64,000 nucleotides of DNA from Pedobacter sp. (GTDB lineage Bacteria > Bacteroidota > Bacteroidia > Sphingobacteriales > Sphingobacteriaceae), in assembly GCA_025351765.1 (NCBI GenBank), contig JANXVH010000055.1:1-64000 (forward strand), in the 5' to 3' direction. The notes below the pieces were generated by a model. That model did no database searches and was not told the DNA's origin. It saw only the letters and a program-made list of their open reading frames with translations. Shown here one piece after another: positions 44,693-52,135 of this stretch (position 1 is its first letter; each line of letters starts with the position of its first letter). Both the position numbers and the translations under genes were made by a program.

Positions 44693-45277
44693 ATGAAATT
44701 AATAATAGCTTCTTTTTGTTTTTTATTCTTTTGCGGCAGTTGTATAGCTCAGGATAAATCTCTTCCTTTTGATGAACGTGGTAAACTAATCTATTACGAG
44801 GTAGTAGATGCGAAAGGGATTTCAAAAGACTCTTTAACTTCAAGAGCAAACTGGTTTTTAAAGAAATTGCCTAAAAGTATTTTAGTAAAGAAAGCGAATG
44901 ATGATACTGGTATAGTAGCTGCAGGAAAACTGTTGATCAATAAAAGTGCGCTCGGAATGGCCAGGCCTATGGGAGCAGTTAATTATAACTTTTATGCCGA
45001 AATGAAAGAGGGTAAATATAGGTTTTGGCTTACAGATTTTGAATTTGTTCCTTACAATAGAGATCGATATGGAAATTTTGTTCCTACAACGCCAATAGGT
45101 GTGCCATTGGAAAGGGAACCGGGTAAACTTGCTGCAAGTGAATGGGCAAGCTATCTAAAGATAACAGCCAAAGAATCAAAAATATTTGCCGACCGATTCA
45201 AGCTTGCACTATCGGAAACTCGAGTATCTTTAAAGGTAGAGAAGGCTAAAAATACAATTTCCACTAAGCAGTGGTAA
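44693..45277 (+). CDS. DUF4468 domain-containing secreted protein
   Basis: A 194-residue protein with a signal peptide (1-19, CGSCIAQ). The mature chain (LIYYEVVDAKGISKDSLTSR, then FYAEMKEGKYRFWLTDFEF) matches the DUF4468 pattern, a TBP-like fold common in Bacteroidota exported proteins. The function is unknown. It follows the amt-porin terminator by only 14 nt, so it probably has its own promoter overlapping that region. Confidence 0.75.
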   Translation: MKLIIASFCFLFFCGSCIAQDKSLPFDERGKLIYYEVVDAKGISKDSLTSRANWFLKKLPKSILVKKANDDTGIVAAGKLLINKSALGMARPMGAVNYNFYAEMKEGKYRFWLTDFEFVPYNRDRYGNFVPTTPIGVPLEREPGKLAASEWASYLKITAKESKIFADRFKLALSETRVSLKVEKAKNTISTKQW

Positions 45278-45281
45278 TTTT

Positions 45282-45755
45282 TTAATGCACCATTTTATCT
45301 GCACAGGTTGAACTGGCAAATGCCTCTGGTTTAGCTTTAAATATAAAACCCATGCTTAAGATATAGCCCATGGCTTCGTTAAGAGCCTTGTTAGACTTGA
45401 ACATTGGGTTGGTATTGATATCGGCATGTACTTCCAGATCTACGTCATAGAGATCGAGTAAATCGCAAATTGAGTATGCTGTTTCTATAGATTTCTGTAC
45501 TTCTACGAGCATACGCTCTTTTATGCTCATTTTTTGTGGGGTTTTTTCCTGATGAATATACATGAAACCTCCGTGATGCGCTCTAAGCAAAACAATAACA
45601 GTTGCAAAATCTGTGAGATCTCCCTTTACCTGGGAATCTGTTCCGATGCAAACTTTTATTTTGTGCCCATTACCGGTTTCTCTTATGATTGCATTTTCAA
45701 CTTCTTCAAGAATAGATGAACTAATCAGTTCACCGCTAAATTTTTTCCAGGTCAT
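45282..45755 (-). CDS. YkuK family ribonuclease H-like protein
   Basis: A 157-residue protein of the DUF458/YkuK family. The sequence VCIGTDSQVKGDLTDFATVI carries the RNase H-type acidic strand, and VDLEVHADINTNPMFKSN a second acidic cluster. The fold is RNase H-like; activity has not been assigned to me from sequence alone. It is convergent with the DUF4468 gene (4 nt apart). Confidence 0.85.
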   Translation of the reverse strand: MTWKKFSGELISSSILEEVENAIIRETGNGHKIKVCIGTDSQVKGDLTDFATVIVLLRAHHGGFMYIHQEKTPQKMSIKERMLVEVQKSIETAYSICDLLDLYDVDLEVHADINTNPMFKSNKALNEAMGYILSMGFIFKAKPEAFASSTCADKMVH

Positions 45756-45819
45756 TCAGTGTTAGTTTAAGATATCAGTTTTCTTAAAATTAAAGCTATT
45801 AAATTAAAATCAGGTTAAA

Positions 45820-45850
45820 AAGATGTTGTTTAATTGCTAACAAACATCTT
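45820..45850. repeat. Imperfect inverted repeat upstream of the helicase gene
   Basis: AAGATGTTGTTTA and TAACAAACATCTT pair in 11 of 13 positions around a 5-nt loop, 75 nt before the helicase ATG. An operator or a structured leader is possible. Confidence 0.35.
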
Positions 45851-45910
45851 GTTGTCAACACTTTATGCCTCTCTTTTAGGTTACATCCCTACATTGTTCT
45901 CTTTGTATCT

Positions 45911-45918
45911 TATCTTTG
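45911..45918 (+). promoter_or_regulatory. Candidate -7 element of the helicase gene
   Basis: TATCTTTG matches TAnnTTTG exactly, 7 nt before the ATG; the mRNA would be nearly leaderless. No good -33 element was identified. Confidence 0.35.
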
Positions 45919-45925
45919 GTCACTT

Positions 45926-47233
45926 ATGCTGGAAAAGATCCTTGAGAAATTAAAAATTACCACGCTGAACGATATGCAGCTGGCTTCAATAAGCGCTGCA
46001 AAAAAAAGTCAGGATGTTGTTTTGCTTGCACCTACAGGGTCCGGTAAAACATTGGCGTTTTTGTTACCTGTGTTGAATAATTTGGAACGGCATGAAAAAG
46101 AACGTGTGCAGGCACTGATACTTGTTCCTTCAAGAGAGCTCGCCTTGCAAATTGAACAGGTTTTTAAGCAGATGTCTACCGGTTTTAAGGTAAATTGCTG
46201 TTATGGCGGGCATCCTGTTAAAACGGAGCGCAATAATTTTGAACAACCTCCTGCAGTGTTGGTAGGAACACCAGGCCGGATTGCCTATCACCTGAGACAT
46301 GAAAACTTTGATGAATCTGGGATCACCATGTTGGTATTGGATGAATTCGATAAAGCGCTGGAATTTGGTTTTCAGGAAGATATGTCTTACATAATCAAGA
46401 AACTATTGTCACTTAAACAAAGGATACTTACCTCCGCAACGGCGATGAATGAGATCCCGGAGTTTACTGGAATAGGGAAATCGGTAGAAATAGATTTCTT
46501 AAAGGATATAAAAGTAACCCCAAACTTAAAGCTAAAAAAGGTGCTCACTACGGCTGAGGATAAGCTGGATACACTTTTTCAGTTGATTTGTAAAATTGGG
46601 GATAAGCGTACCCTAATATTCTGTAACCATAGAGAGACGGTTGATCGGATTAGCGATTTACTGATAGATAAAGATTTGGCACATGATATTTTTCATGGAG
46701 GGATGGAGCAGGATGAACGCGAGCGCGCGTTGCTAAAATTCAGAAATGGCAGTATAAAGATTCTTATTACTACAGATCTTGCCTCCAGGGGGTTAGATAT
46801 ACCTGAAGTAGAATGTATTATACATTATCAGTTGCCCTATACAGAAGATGCATTTTTGCATAGAAATGGCCGTACGGCAAGGATGAATGCTAAAGGAACA
46901 GCTTATCTCGTTATAGCAGATGAGGAGAAATACCCTTTTCTTAAAGCAGATATAGAAACAGAAAATCTAAAAGGTAATTTTAAGATACCTGTAGATAGTG
47001 AATGGCAGACGCTTTATATTGCCGCAGGAAAAAAAGATAAGGTTAATAAAATAGATATTGTTGGCCTGTTGTTAAAGAAAGGAGGTTTGCAAAAGGAAGA
47101 TGTAGGGTTGATTGAAGTGAAGGACCAAAGCTCTTATGTGGCAATAAAACGTAAAATGGTTAAAAAGGTGCTGGCTGCGTTGGATAATGAACGTATAAAA
47201 AACAAAAAGATAAAAATTGAAATAGCGATGTAA
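45926..47233 (+). CDS. DEAD/DEAH-box RNA helicase
   Basis: A 435-residue ATP-dependent RNA helicase with two RecA-like domains: Q-motif region, APTGSGKTLAF (motif I), PSRELALQ (Ia), GTPGR (Ib), LDEFDKAL (motif II, DEFD in place of DEAD), TSAT (III), TLIFCNHRET (IV), TTDLASRGLDIPEV (V) and HRNGRTAR (VI). A short C-terminal domain after ~360 resembles an RNA-binding tail. Its RNA target is unknown. DUF1456 follows after 1 nt. Confidence 0.93.
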   Translation: MLEKILEKLKITTLNDMQLASISAAKKSQDVVLLAPTGSGKTLAFLLPVLNNLERHEKERVQALILVPSRELALQIEQVFKQMSTGFKVNCCYGGHPVKTERNNFEQPPAVLVGTPGRIAYHLRHENFDESGITMLVLDEFDKALEFGFQEDMSYIIKKLLSLKQRILTSATAMNEIPEFTGIGKSVEIDFLKDIKVTPNLKLKKVLTTAEDKLDTLFQLICKIGDKRTLIFCNHRETVDRISDLLIDKDLAHDIFHGGMEQDERERALLKFRNGSIKILITTDLASRGLDIPEVECIIHYQLPYTEDAFLHRNGRTARMNAKGTAYLVIADEEKYPFLKADIETENLKGNFKIPVDSEWQTLYIAAGKKDKVNKIDIVGLLLKKGGLQKEDVGLIEVKDQSSYVAIKRKMVKKVLAALDNERIKNKKIKIEIAM

Positions 47234-47234
47234 T

Positions 47235-47480
47235 ATGAGTAATAACGATATTTTTAAAAAGCTGCGGGTGGCGCTTGAGTTAACCAATGAGGACATTATT
47301 AAAATAATGGATTTGGTGGGATTTAAAGTGACCAGAAGTGAGCTTGGGGACATTTTTAGAAAGGATGATCATCCTAATTTCAAGAAATGTGGAGATCAAA
47401 TCCTTAGAAATTTCTTGAATGGGCTTGTTATTTACAAGAGAGGCCCGCGCCCACCAAAGGAGGGTACTGCTGCACTTTAA
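47235..47480 (+). CDS. DUF1456 family protein (single-repeat YehS-like)
   Basis: An 81-residue protein starting 1 nt after the helicase stop. It matches one DUF1456 repeat (IFKKLRVALELTNEDIIKIM, then HPNFKKCGDQILRNFLNGL). E. coli YehS has two such repeats in about 156 residues, and this copy resembles the second. The function is unknown. Tight coupling to an RNA helicase hints at an RNA-related role. Confidence 0.85.
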   Translation: MSNNDIFKKLRVALELTNEDIIKIMDLVGFKVTRSELGDIFRKDDHPNFKKCGDQILRNFLNGLVIYKRGPRPPKEGTAAL

Positions 47481-47609
47481 GAGCGCATCAATTGGTTAAA
47501 GAGTGGTTGCTAATTATTTATTGGTAAAGGTTTGCTATAACGGTTTAAATAACCTTATTTTAGAAATTGAATCTACTAGATTCGCCTAAACCAAGAATTA
47601 AACCATACC

Positions 47610-48476
47610 ATGAACTCTAATCCGTCTAAGCTCCCATTTATTGGTGTAGATATCGGGGGCTCCCACATCACCGCAGCACATGTAGATTGCAACTCTTGTA
47701 CCATAATTGATGATACGATGAAGCGGGAGCGCGTTTCATCAATGGATGAAGCTGAAACCATCTTTGCCTCTTGGGTAGAAGCACTTTCTTCACTCATACT
47801 TAAATCAGGCAACAACTCCACAAAAATAGGTATTGCTATGCCAGGTCCTTTTGACTACAAAGAAGGGATTTCATTAATGAAGGGCATGCAGAAATACGAT
47901 GCTTTATATGGCATGAATATCCGTACAATACTAGCTGAACGCCTGGGAATTCTTGGGGAAGATATTATTTTTATCAACGATGCTGAAGCTTTCCTTCGTG
48001 GTGAGCTCGCTTCTGGAGCTGCTTCTGATTTTACACGAGCTATAGGGGTAACTTTGGGCACAGGATTAGGGTCTACGAGTAACTGCAGCGGTGAAGTGAA
48101 GGATATGAACAGAGCCTTTACTCCATTTCTTGATAGCATTGCAGAGGAATATATTTCTACAAGGTGGTTTTTAAAGCGTTATAAAGAGCTTACCGGTAAA
48201 GACATAAAAAATGTTGAGCTGTTTCTGAATACGGATTGTGCAGAGACAAAAGCTACAATATTTGATGAGTTTGCGACTAATCTTGCTTCCTTTTTGAACG
48301 ATTTTATAGCTGAAGAAAAACCACAGGTTTTGGTTATTGGAGGAAATATTGCTAAGACTTGGGATCATTTTATTGCGAAACTTAAGGAACTACTGGTAGA
48401 TAAATCTGTAGTGGTTAGAAGAACAGAAATGTGGGAAGATGCCGCTTTGGTAGGAGCCGCATGTAGCTGGGTTTAA
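47610..48476 (+). CDS. ROK family sugar kinase-like protein
   Basis: A 288-residue ASKHA-fold protein with GVDIGGSHITAAHVD (phosphate 1), GIAMPGPFDYKEGI, INDAEAFLRGE and GVTLGTGLGS (phosphate 2). The Cys-rich zinc motif of classical ROK glucokinases is absent. Glucokinase or another hexose kinase is likely but the substrate is not settled. A small dyad GAATCT-act-AGATTC (47569-47583) lies 26 nt before the ATG. The esterase gene begins 3 nt downstream. Confidence 0.85.
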   Translation: MNSNPSKLPFIGVDIGGSHITAAHVDCNSCTIIDDTMKRERVSSMDEAETIFASWVEALSSLILKSGNNSTKIGIAMPGPFDYKEGISLMKGMQKYDALYGMNIRTILAERLGILGEDIIFINDAEAFLRGELASGAASDFTRAIGVTLGTGLGSTSNCSGEVKDMNRAFTPFLDSIAEEYISTRWFLKRYKELTGKDIKNVELFLNTDCAETKATIFDEFATNLASFLNDFIAEEKPQVLVIGGNIAKTWDHFIAKLKELLVDKSVVVRRTEMWEDAALVGAACSWV

Positions 48477-48479
48477 CGT

Positions 48480-49337
48480 ATGAGAAAATGTCTATTCTTT
48501 GTTGCTATTGCCGTGTTGTTGTCAACAAACGGCGCATTCTCAGCTCAGGTTGATACAGTGAATACCTTTAGTGCTGCAATGAAAAAAACCATCAAAGCAG
48601 TTGTTGTTTTACCAGAAGGATACGATGCTGGAAAGGATTACCCTACTGTTTACTTGTTGCATGGAGCGGGCGACAAATACTCTGGTTGGGTAGATAAAGT
48701 TCCTTTAATAAAAAAGTATGCAGATGATTTTAAGCTCATCATCGTGTGTCCGGACGGAAATGTTACGAGCTGGTATTTTGATAGTCCGGAGGATGCTGCC
48801 TGGAAATATGAAACTTATGTCGGTACTGAGCTGGTGAGCTTTATAGACAAGAAATACAAAACAATTAAAGACAGAAAAGGAAGAGCAATTACGGGGTTAA
48901 GTATGGGCGGTCATGGCGCACTTTACCTTGCTTTTAAACATCAGGATACTTTTGGTGCTGCGGGGAGTATGAGTGGTGGTGTAGACATCAGGCCTTTTTC
49001 CTTAAATTGGGATATCGCTAAAAGGCTTGGTTCGGAAGATAAATATCCTGAGCGATGGGAACAAAACTCGGTGATCAACCTTATTTATTTATTGTCCCCT
49101 AATCGCCTTGCAATTAATATTGACTGCGGACGGGATGATTTTTTCTACGATGTTAACTTGAAACTTCATGAGAAATTAGTTTACAATAATATCCCTCATG
49201 ATTTTACGATTAGACCAGGTGCGCACAACTGGGAATACTGGACAAATGCCATTGGTTTTCAACTGATGTTCATAATAATTTTAACAAGAAATAGTTATGT
49301 CTACAAATACAAAAGACCGCAGAAGTTTTATTCGTGA
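48480..49337 (+). CDS. Secreted esterase (esterase D / FrmB-like), 3' end probably frameshifted
   Basis: An alpha/beta hydrolase with signal peptide (1-~22, NGAFSA), PTVYLLHGAGD oxyanion region and the nucleophile elbow ITGLSMGGHGA; the His lies in GAHNWEYW. The family includes S-formylglutathione hydrolase and carbohydrate esterases. After FQLMF the ORF runs 14 odd residues and overlaps the next gene by 41 nt. In another frame the same bases encode NNFNKK followed by TAG at 49292, 2 nt before the next ATG, as expected for this family. A single-base indel near 49270 (real or a sequencing error) is the likely cause. Confidence 0.85.
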   Translation: MRKCLFFVAIAVLLSTNGAFSAQVDTVNTFSAAMKKTIKAVVVLPEGYDAGKDYPTVYLLHGAGDKYSGWVDKVPLIKKYADDFKLIIVCPDGNVTSWYFDSPEDAAWKYETYVGTELVSFIDKKYKTIKDRKGRAITGLSMGGHGALYLAFKHQDTFGAAGSMSGGVDIRPFSLNWDIAKRLGSEDKYPERWEQNSVINLIYLLSPNRLAINIDCGRDDFFYDVNLKLHEKLVYNNIPHDFTIRPGAHNWEYWTNAIGFQLMFIIILTRNSYVYKYKRPQKFYS

Positions 49338-50223
49338 CCTGGGTATGCTGGGTGCAGCGGCCGGTTTGGGTTCCTTACTTCCCTTTGATGTACTGGCTGG
49401 AGCCAAGAAAGAGTTTTTTAAGATATCTCTGGCAGAGTGGTCATTCCACAAAGCCTTATTTGGTGGAAAAATGACAAATCTTGATTTCCCGATGCGGGCA
49501 AAAAAAGAGTTTGGGATTAATATAGTGGAGTATGTTAGTCCATTTTTCAATAAAAAGGAAACAGACCCTGCCTATCTGCAAGAACTGCTGAATATTACTA
49601 AAGGAGAGGGAATTCAGAATCACCTTATTATGGTTGACGGTGAAGGGGAGTTGGGAAATCTAGATGAAAAAGCTAGAACTAAGGCTATTGAAAATCACTA
49701 CAAGTGGGTTGACGCTGCCAAGATTTTAGGCTGCCTTACTGTTCGGGTTAATGCCGCGGGAAATGGTACAGAAAATGAAGTTAAAACAGCAGTTGTTGAT
49801 GGTTTAGGAAGGCTAACTGAATATGCTAAGAAAAGTAAGATTAATATTATTGTGGAGAATCATGGCGGATACTCATCTGACGGTAAGTGGCTGTCTGACG
49901 TGATGAGGCAGGTGAATAGTTCTTTTTGCGGTACGTTACCCGATTTCGGTAATTTTAAGATTAGTGCTGATAGGCAGTACGATATTTACCAGGGAGTTAC
50001 GGATCTCGTTCCATTTGCAAAGGGAATTAGCGCTAAGACATTTAAGTTTGATGAAAGGGGCGAAGAACCGGACATTAATTACACCAAGATGTTTAAGATT
50101 ATTCACAAGGCTAAATTTAACGGTATAGTGGGGATTGAATGGGAGGGAGATGGATTCTCTGAGGAAGAGGGTATTAAGAAAACTAAAGTGCTGCTAGAGA
50201 AAATACTAAAACAGTACGCTTAA
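49297..50223 (+). CDS. Tat-exported sugar phosphate isomerase/epimerase (xylose isomerase-like TIM barrel)
   Basis: A 308-residue protein. The N-terminus has a twin-arginine signal (DRRSFIRDLG followed by AAAGLGSLL), so it is probably exported folded. The TIM-barrel body shows ISLAEWSFHKALFGG, INIIVENHGGYSSDGKW and GIVGIEWEGDGFSEEEG, typical of the AP-endonuclease-2/xylose-isomerase-like superfamily. A sugar-modifying role is likely, and the upstream ROK kinase and esterase support carbohydrate processing. The operon ends at the terminator 50232-50273. Confidence 0.85.
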   Translation: MSTNTKDRRSFIRDLGMLGAAAGLGSLLPFDVLAGAKKEFFKISLAEWSFHKALFGGKMTNLDFPMRAKKEFGINIVEYVSPFFNKKETDPAYLQELLNITKGEGIQNHLIMVDGEGELGNLDEKARTKAIENHYKWVDAAKILGCLTVRVNAAGNGTENEVKTAVVDGLGRLTEYAKKSKINIIVENHGGYSSDGKWLSDVMRQVNSSFCGTLPDFGNFKISADRQYDIYQGVTDLVPFAKGISAKTFKFDERGEEPDINYTKMFKIIHKAKFNGIVGIEWEGDGFSEEEGIKKTKVLLEKILKQYA

Positions 50224-50231
50224 AATAAAAG

Positions 50232-50273
50232 AAAAAAGAGGCTGTCTCACAATATTGAGACAGCCTCTTTTTT
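50232..50273. terminator. Bidirectional terminator between convergent genes
   Basis: A perfect 18-bp inverted repeat (AAAAAAGAGGCTGTCTCA with its complement) around the loop CAATAT; A-run on one side and T-run on the other let it serve both the isomerase-like gene (+) and ettA (-). It touches the ettA stop codon. Confidence 0.93.
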
Positions 50274-51951
50274 AAATCAATTTTTTATATTTGAGTCTGT
50301 GAGGAGTAACATCTCCAAGACGTTTTTTACGATTTTCTTCATAATCGCTATAATTTCCTTCGAAAAAATAAACCTGTGAATTTCCTTCAAATGCTAAGAT
50401 GTGAGTACAGATCCTGTCAAGGAACCACCTATCGTGACTAATTACAACTGCGCAACCTCCAAAGTTCTCCAGTGCTTCTTCCAATGCACGTAAAGTGTTT
50501 ACGTCAATGTCATTTGTAGGCTCATCCAGGAGCAACACATTTGCGCCTTTCTTAAGTGTAATGGCAAGGTGCACCCGATTTCTTTCTCCGCCTGACAATA
50601 CGCCTACTTTTTTCTGCTGATCTCCGCCATTGAAGTTAAACTTAGATACATAAGCACGCCCGCTAACCGCTTTGTTGCCGAGCTGTATGTTATCTAATCC
50701 ATCTGTAATGTTCTCATAAACAGTCTTTGCCGGATCAAGATCATTGTGCATCTGGTCAACATATCCTAGTGCAACTGTTTCTCCAACGCGGAACGTGCCT
50801 GTGTCAGGTGTTTCCTGCTGGGTAATTAGACGGAATAAGGTTGTTTTACCGGCGCCATTAGGGCCAATAATACCTACTATACCAGCAGGTGGAAGAGAAA
50901 AACTAAGGTTTTCAAACAACAGTTTATCGCCGTAGGCCTTAGTAACATTATCGGCCTCTATTACTACATTTCCTAACCTAGGTCCTGCAGGAATAAATAG
51001 CTCCAATTTATCTTCCCTTTCTTTTGAGTCTTCAGAAGCAAGCTTGTCGTAATTAGATAATCGGGCTTTCGATTTTGCATGGCGTGCTTTAGGCGCCATA
51101 CGCACCCATTCTAGCTCGCGTTCTAATGTCTTTTGGCGTTTGCTTTCGGTTTTTTCTTCTTGAGCTAAGCGTTTAGCTTTTTGATCAAGCCAAGAAGAGT
51201 AATTTCCCTTCCATGGGATACCTTCGCCACGGTCTAATTCTAGAATCCATCCAGCCACATTATCAAGGAAATACCTATCGTGAGTAACCGCTATAACGGT
51301 ACCTTTATAGTTCTTTAAAAACTGTTCAAGCCAGTCAATACTTTCCGCATCAAGGTGATTGGTAGGCTCATCCAGTAGTAAAACGTCCGGTTCCTGAAGC
51401 AATAGTCTGCACATGGCAACGCGCCTTCGTTCACCTCCAGATAATACGCTAATTTTGGTTTCAGGATCAGGGCAGCGCAATGCGTCCATTGCACGTTCCA
51501 GTTTATTGTCTAGTTCCCAGGCATTTAAAGCATCAATTTTATCTTGAAGTTCTCCTTGTTTTGCCATTAACTTATCCATGGCATCGGCATTCTCATACAC
51601 TTCAGGAAGTCCGAATTGTTCATTTATAGATTCATACTCTTTTAAGATGACAGTGATCTCGGCAACGCCTTCTTCAACAATTTCTCTTACGGTTTTATTT
51701 TCATCAAGTTCAGGCTCCTGGGCAAGATAACCCACAGTAAATCCGGGAGAGAAAACCACCTCGCCTTGGAAAGATTTATCAAGTCCGGCAATAATCTTTA
51801 AAAGGGATGATTTTCCTGATCCATTAAGACCAATTACGCCAATTTTTGCTCCGTAGAAAAAGGAGAGGTATATGTTCTTTAAAACTTGTTTTTGGGGTGG
51901 ATAAATCTTGTTTACCCCCGCCATAGAAAAGATTATTTTTTCGTCTGACAT
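50272..51951 (-). CDS. ettA: Energy-dependent translational throttle protein EttA
   Basis: A 559-residue ABC-F protein that binds the ribosomal E site and gates translation by ATP/ADP ratio. Two ABC domains: GLNGSGKSSLLK (~40) with LSGGERRRVAMC and LLLDEPTNHLD; GPNGAGKTTLFR with LSGGERNRVH and LLLDEPTNDID. Between them lies the linker with ERELEWVRMAPKARHAKSKA, the P-site-tRNA interaction motif of EttA. There are no transmembrane segments. Length fits EttA (555-560). It is monocistronic. Confidence 0.95.
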   Translation of the reverse strand: MSDEKIIFSMAGVNKIYPPQKQVLKNIYLSFFYGAKIGVIGLNGSGKSSLLKIIAGLDKSFQGEVVFSPGFTVGYLAQEPELDENKTVREIVEEGVAEITVILKEYESINEQFGLPEVYENADAMDKLMAKQGELQDKIDALNAWELDNKLERAMDALRCPDPETKISVLSGGERRRVAMCRLLLQEPDVLLLDEPTNHLDAESIDWLEQFLKNYKGTVIAVTHDRYFLDNVAGWILELDRGEGIPWKGNYSSWLDQKAKRLAQEEKTESKRQKTLERELEWVRMAPKARHAKSKARLSNYDKLASEDSKEREDKLELFIPAGPRLGNVVIEADNVTKAYGDKLLFENLSFSLPPAGIVGIIGPNGAGKTTLFRLITQQETPDTGTFRVGETVALGYVDQMHNDLDPAKTVYENITDGLDNIQLGNKAVSGRAYVSKFNFNGGDQQKKVGVLSGGERNRVHLAITLKKGANVLLLDEPTNDIDVNTLRALEEALENFGGCAVVISHDRWFLDRICTHILAFEGNSQVYFFEGNYSDYEENRKKRLGDVTPHRLKYKKLI

Positions 51952-52135
51952 AATTGCTTGTTAGACGGCAAATATCAGTAAATAAGTCAAAAATTAGTAA
52001 CATTTATGAAATTACGGCAGTCGCTGCATCTATTTAGCATTGGATGGCGTAATTGTTGATAAATTAAAAAAATCAGGGGTGCATTTATAAAACAAATTTT
52101 ATAGTTTAGAGCATTCCGGATTTAGAAAGGTATAT

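Noticed and set aside
46340-46360. DEFD in motif II of the helicase as a sign of inactivity
   Set aside because: The Asp-Glu pair is kept and all other motifs are intact; DExD variation is common, so activity is expected.
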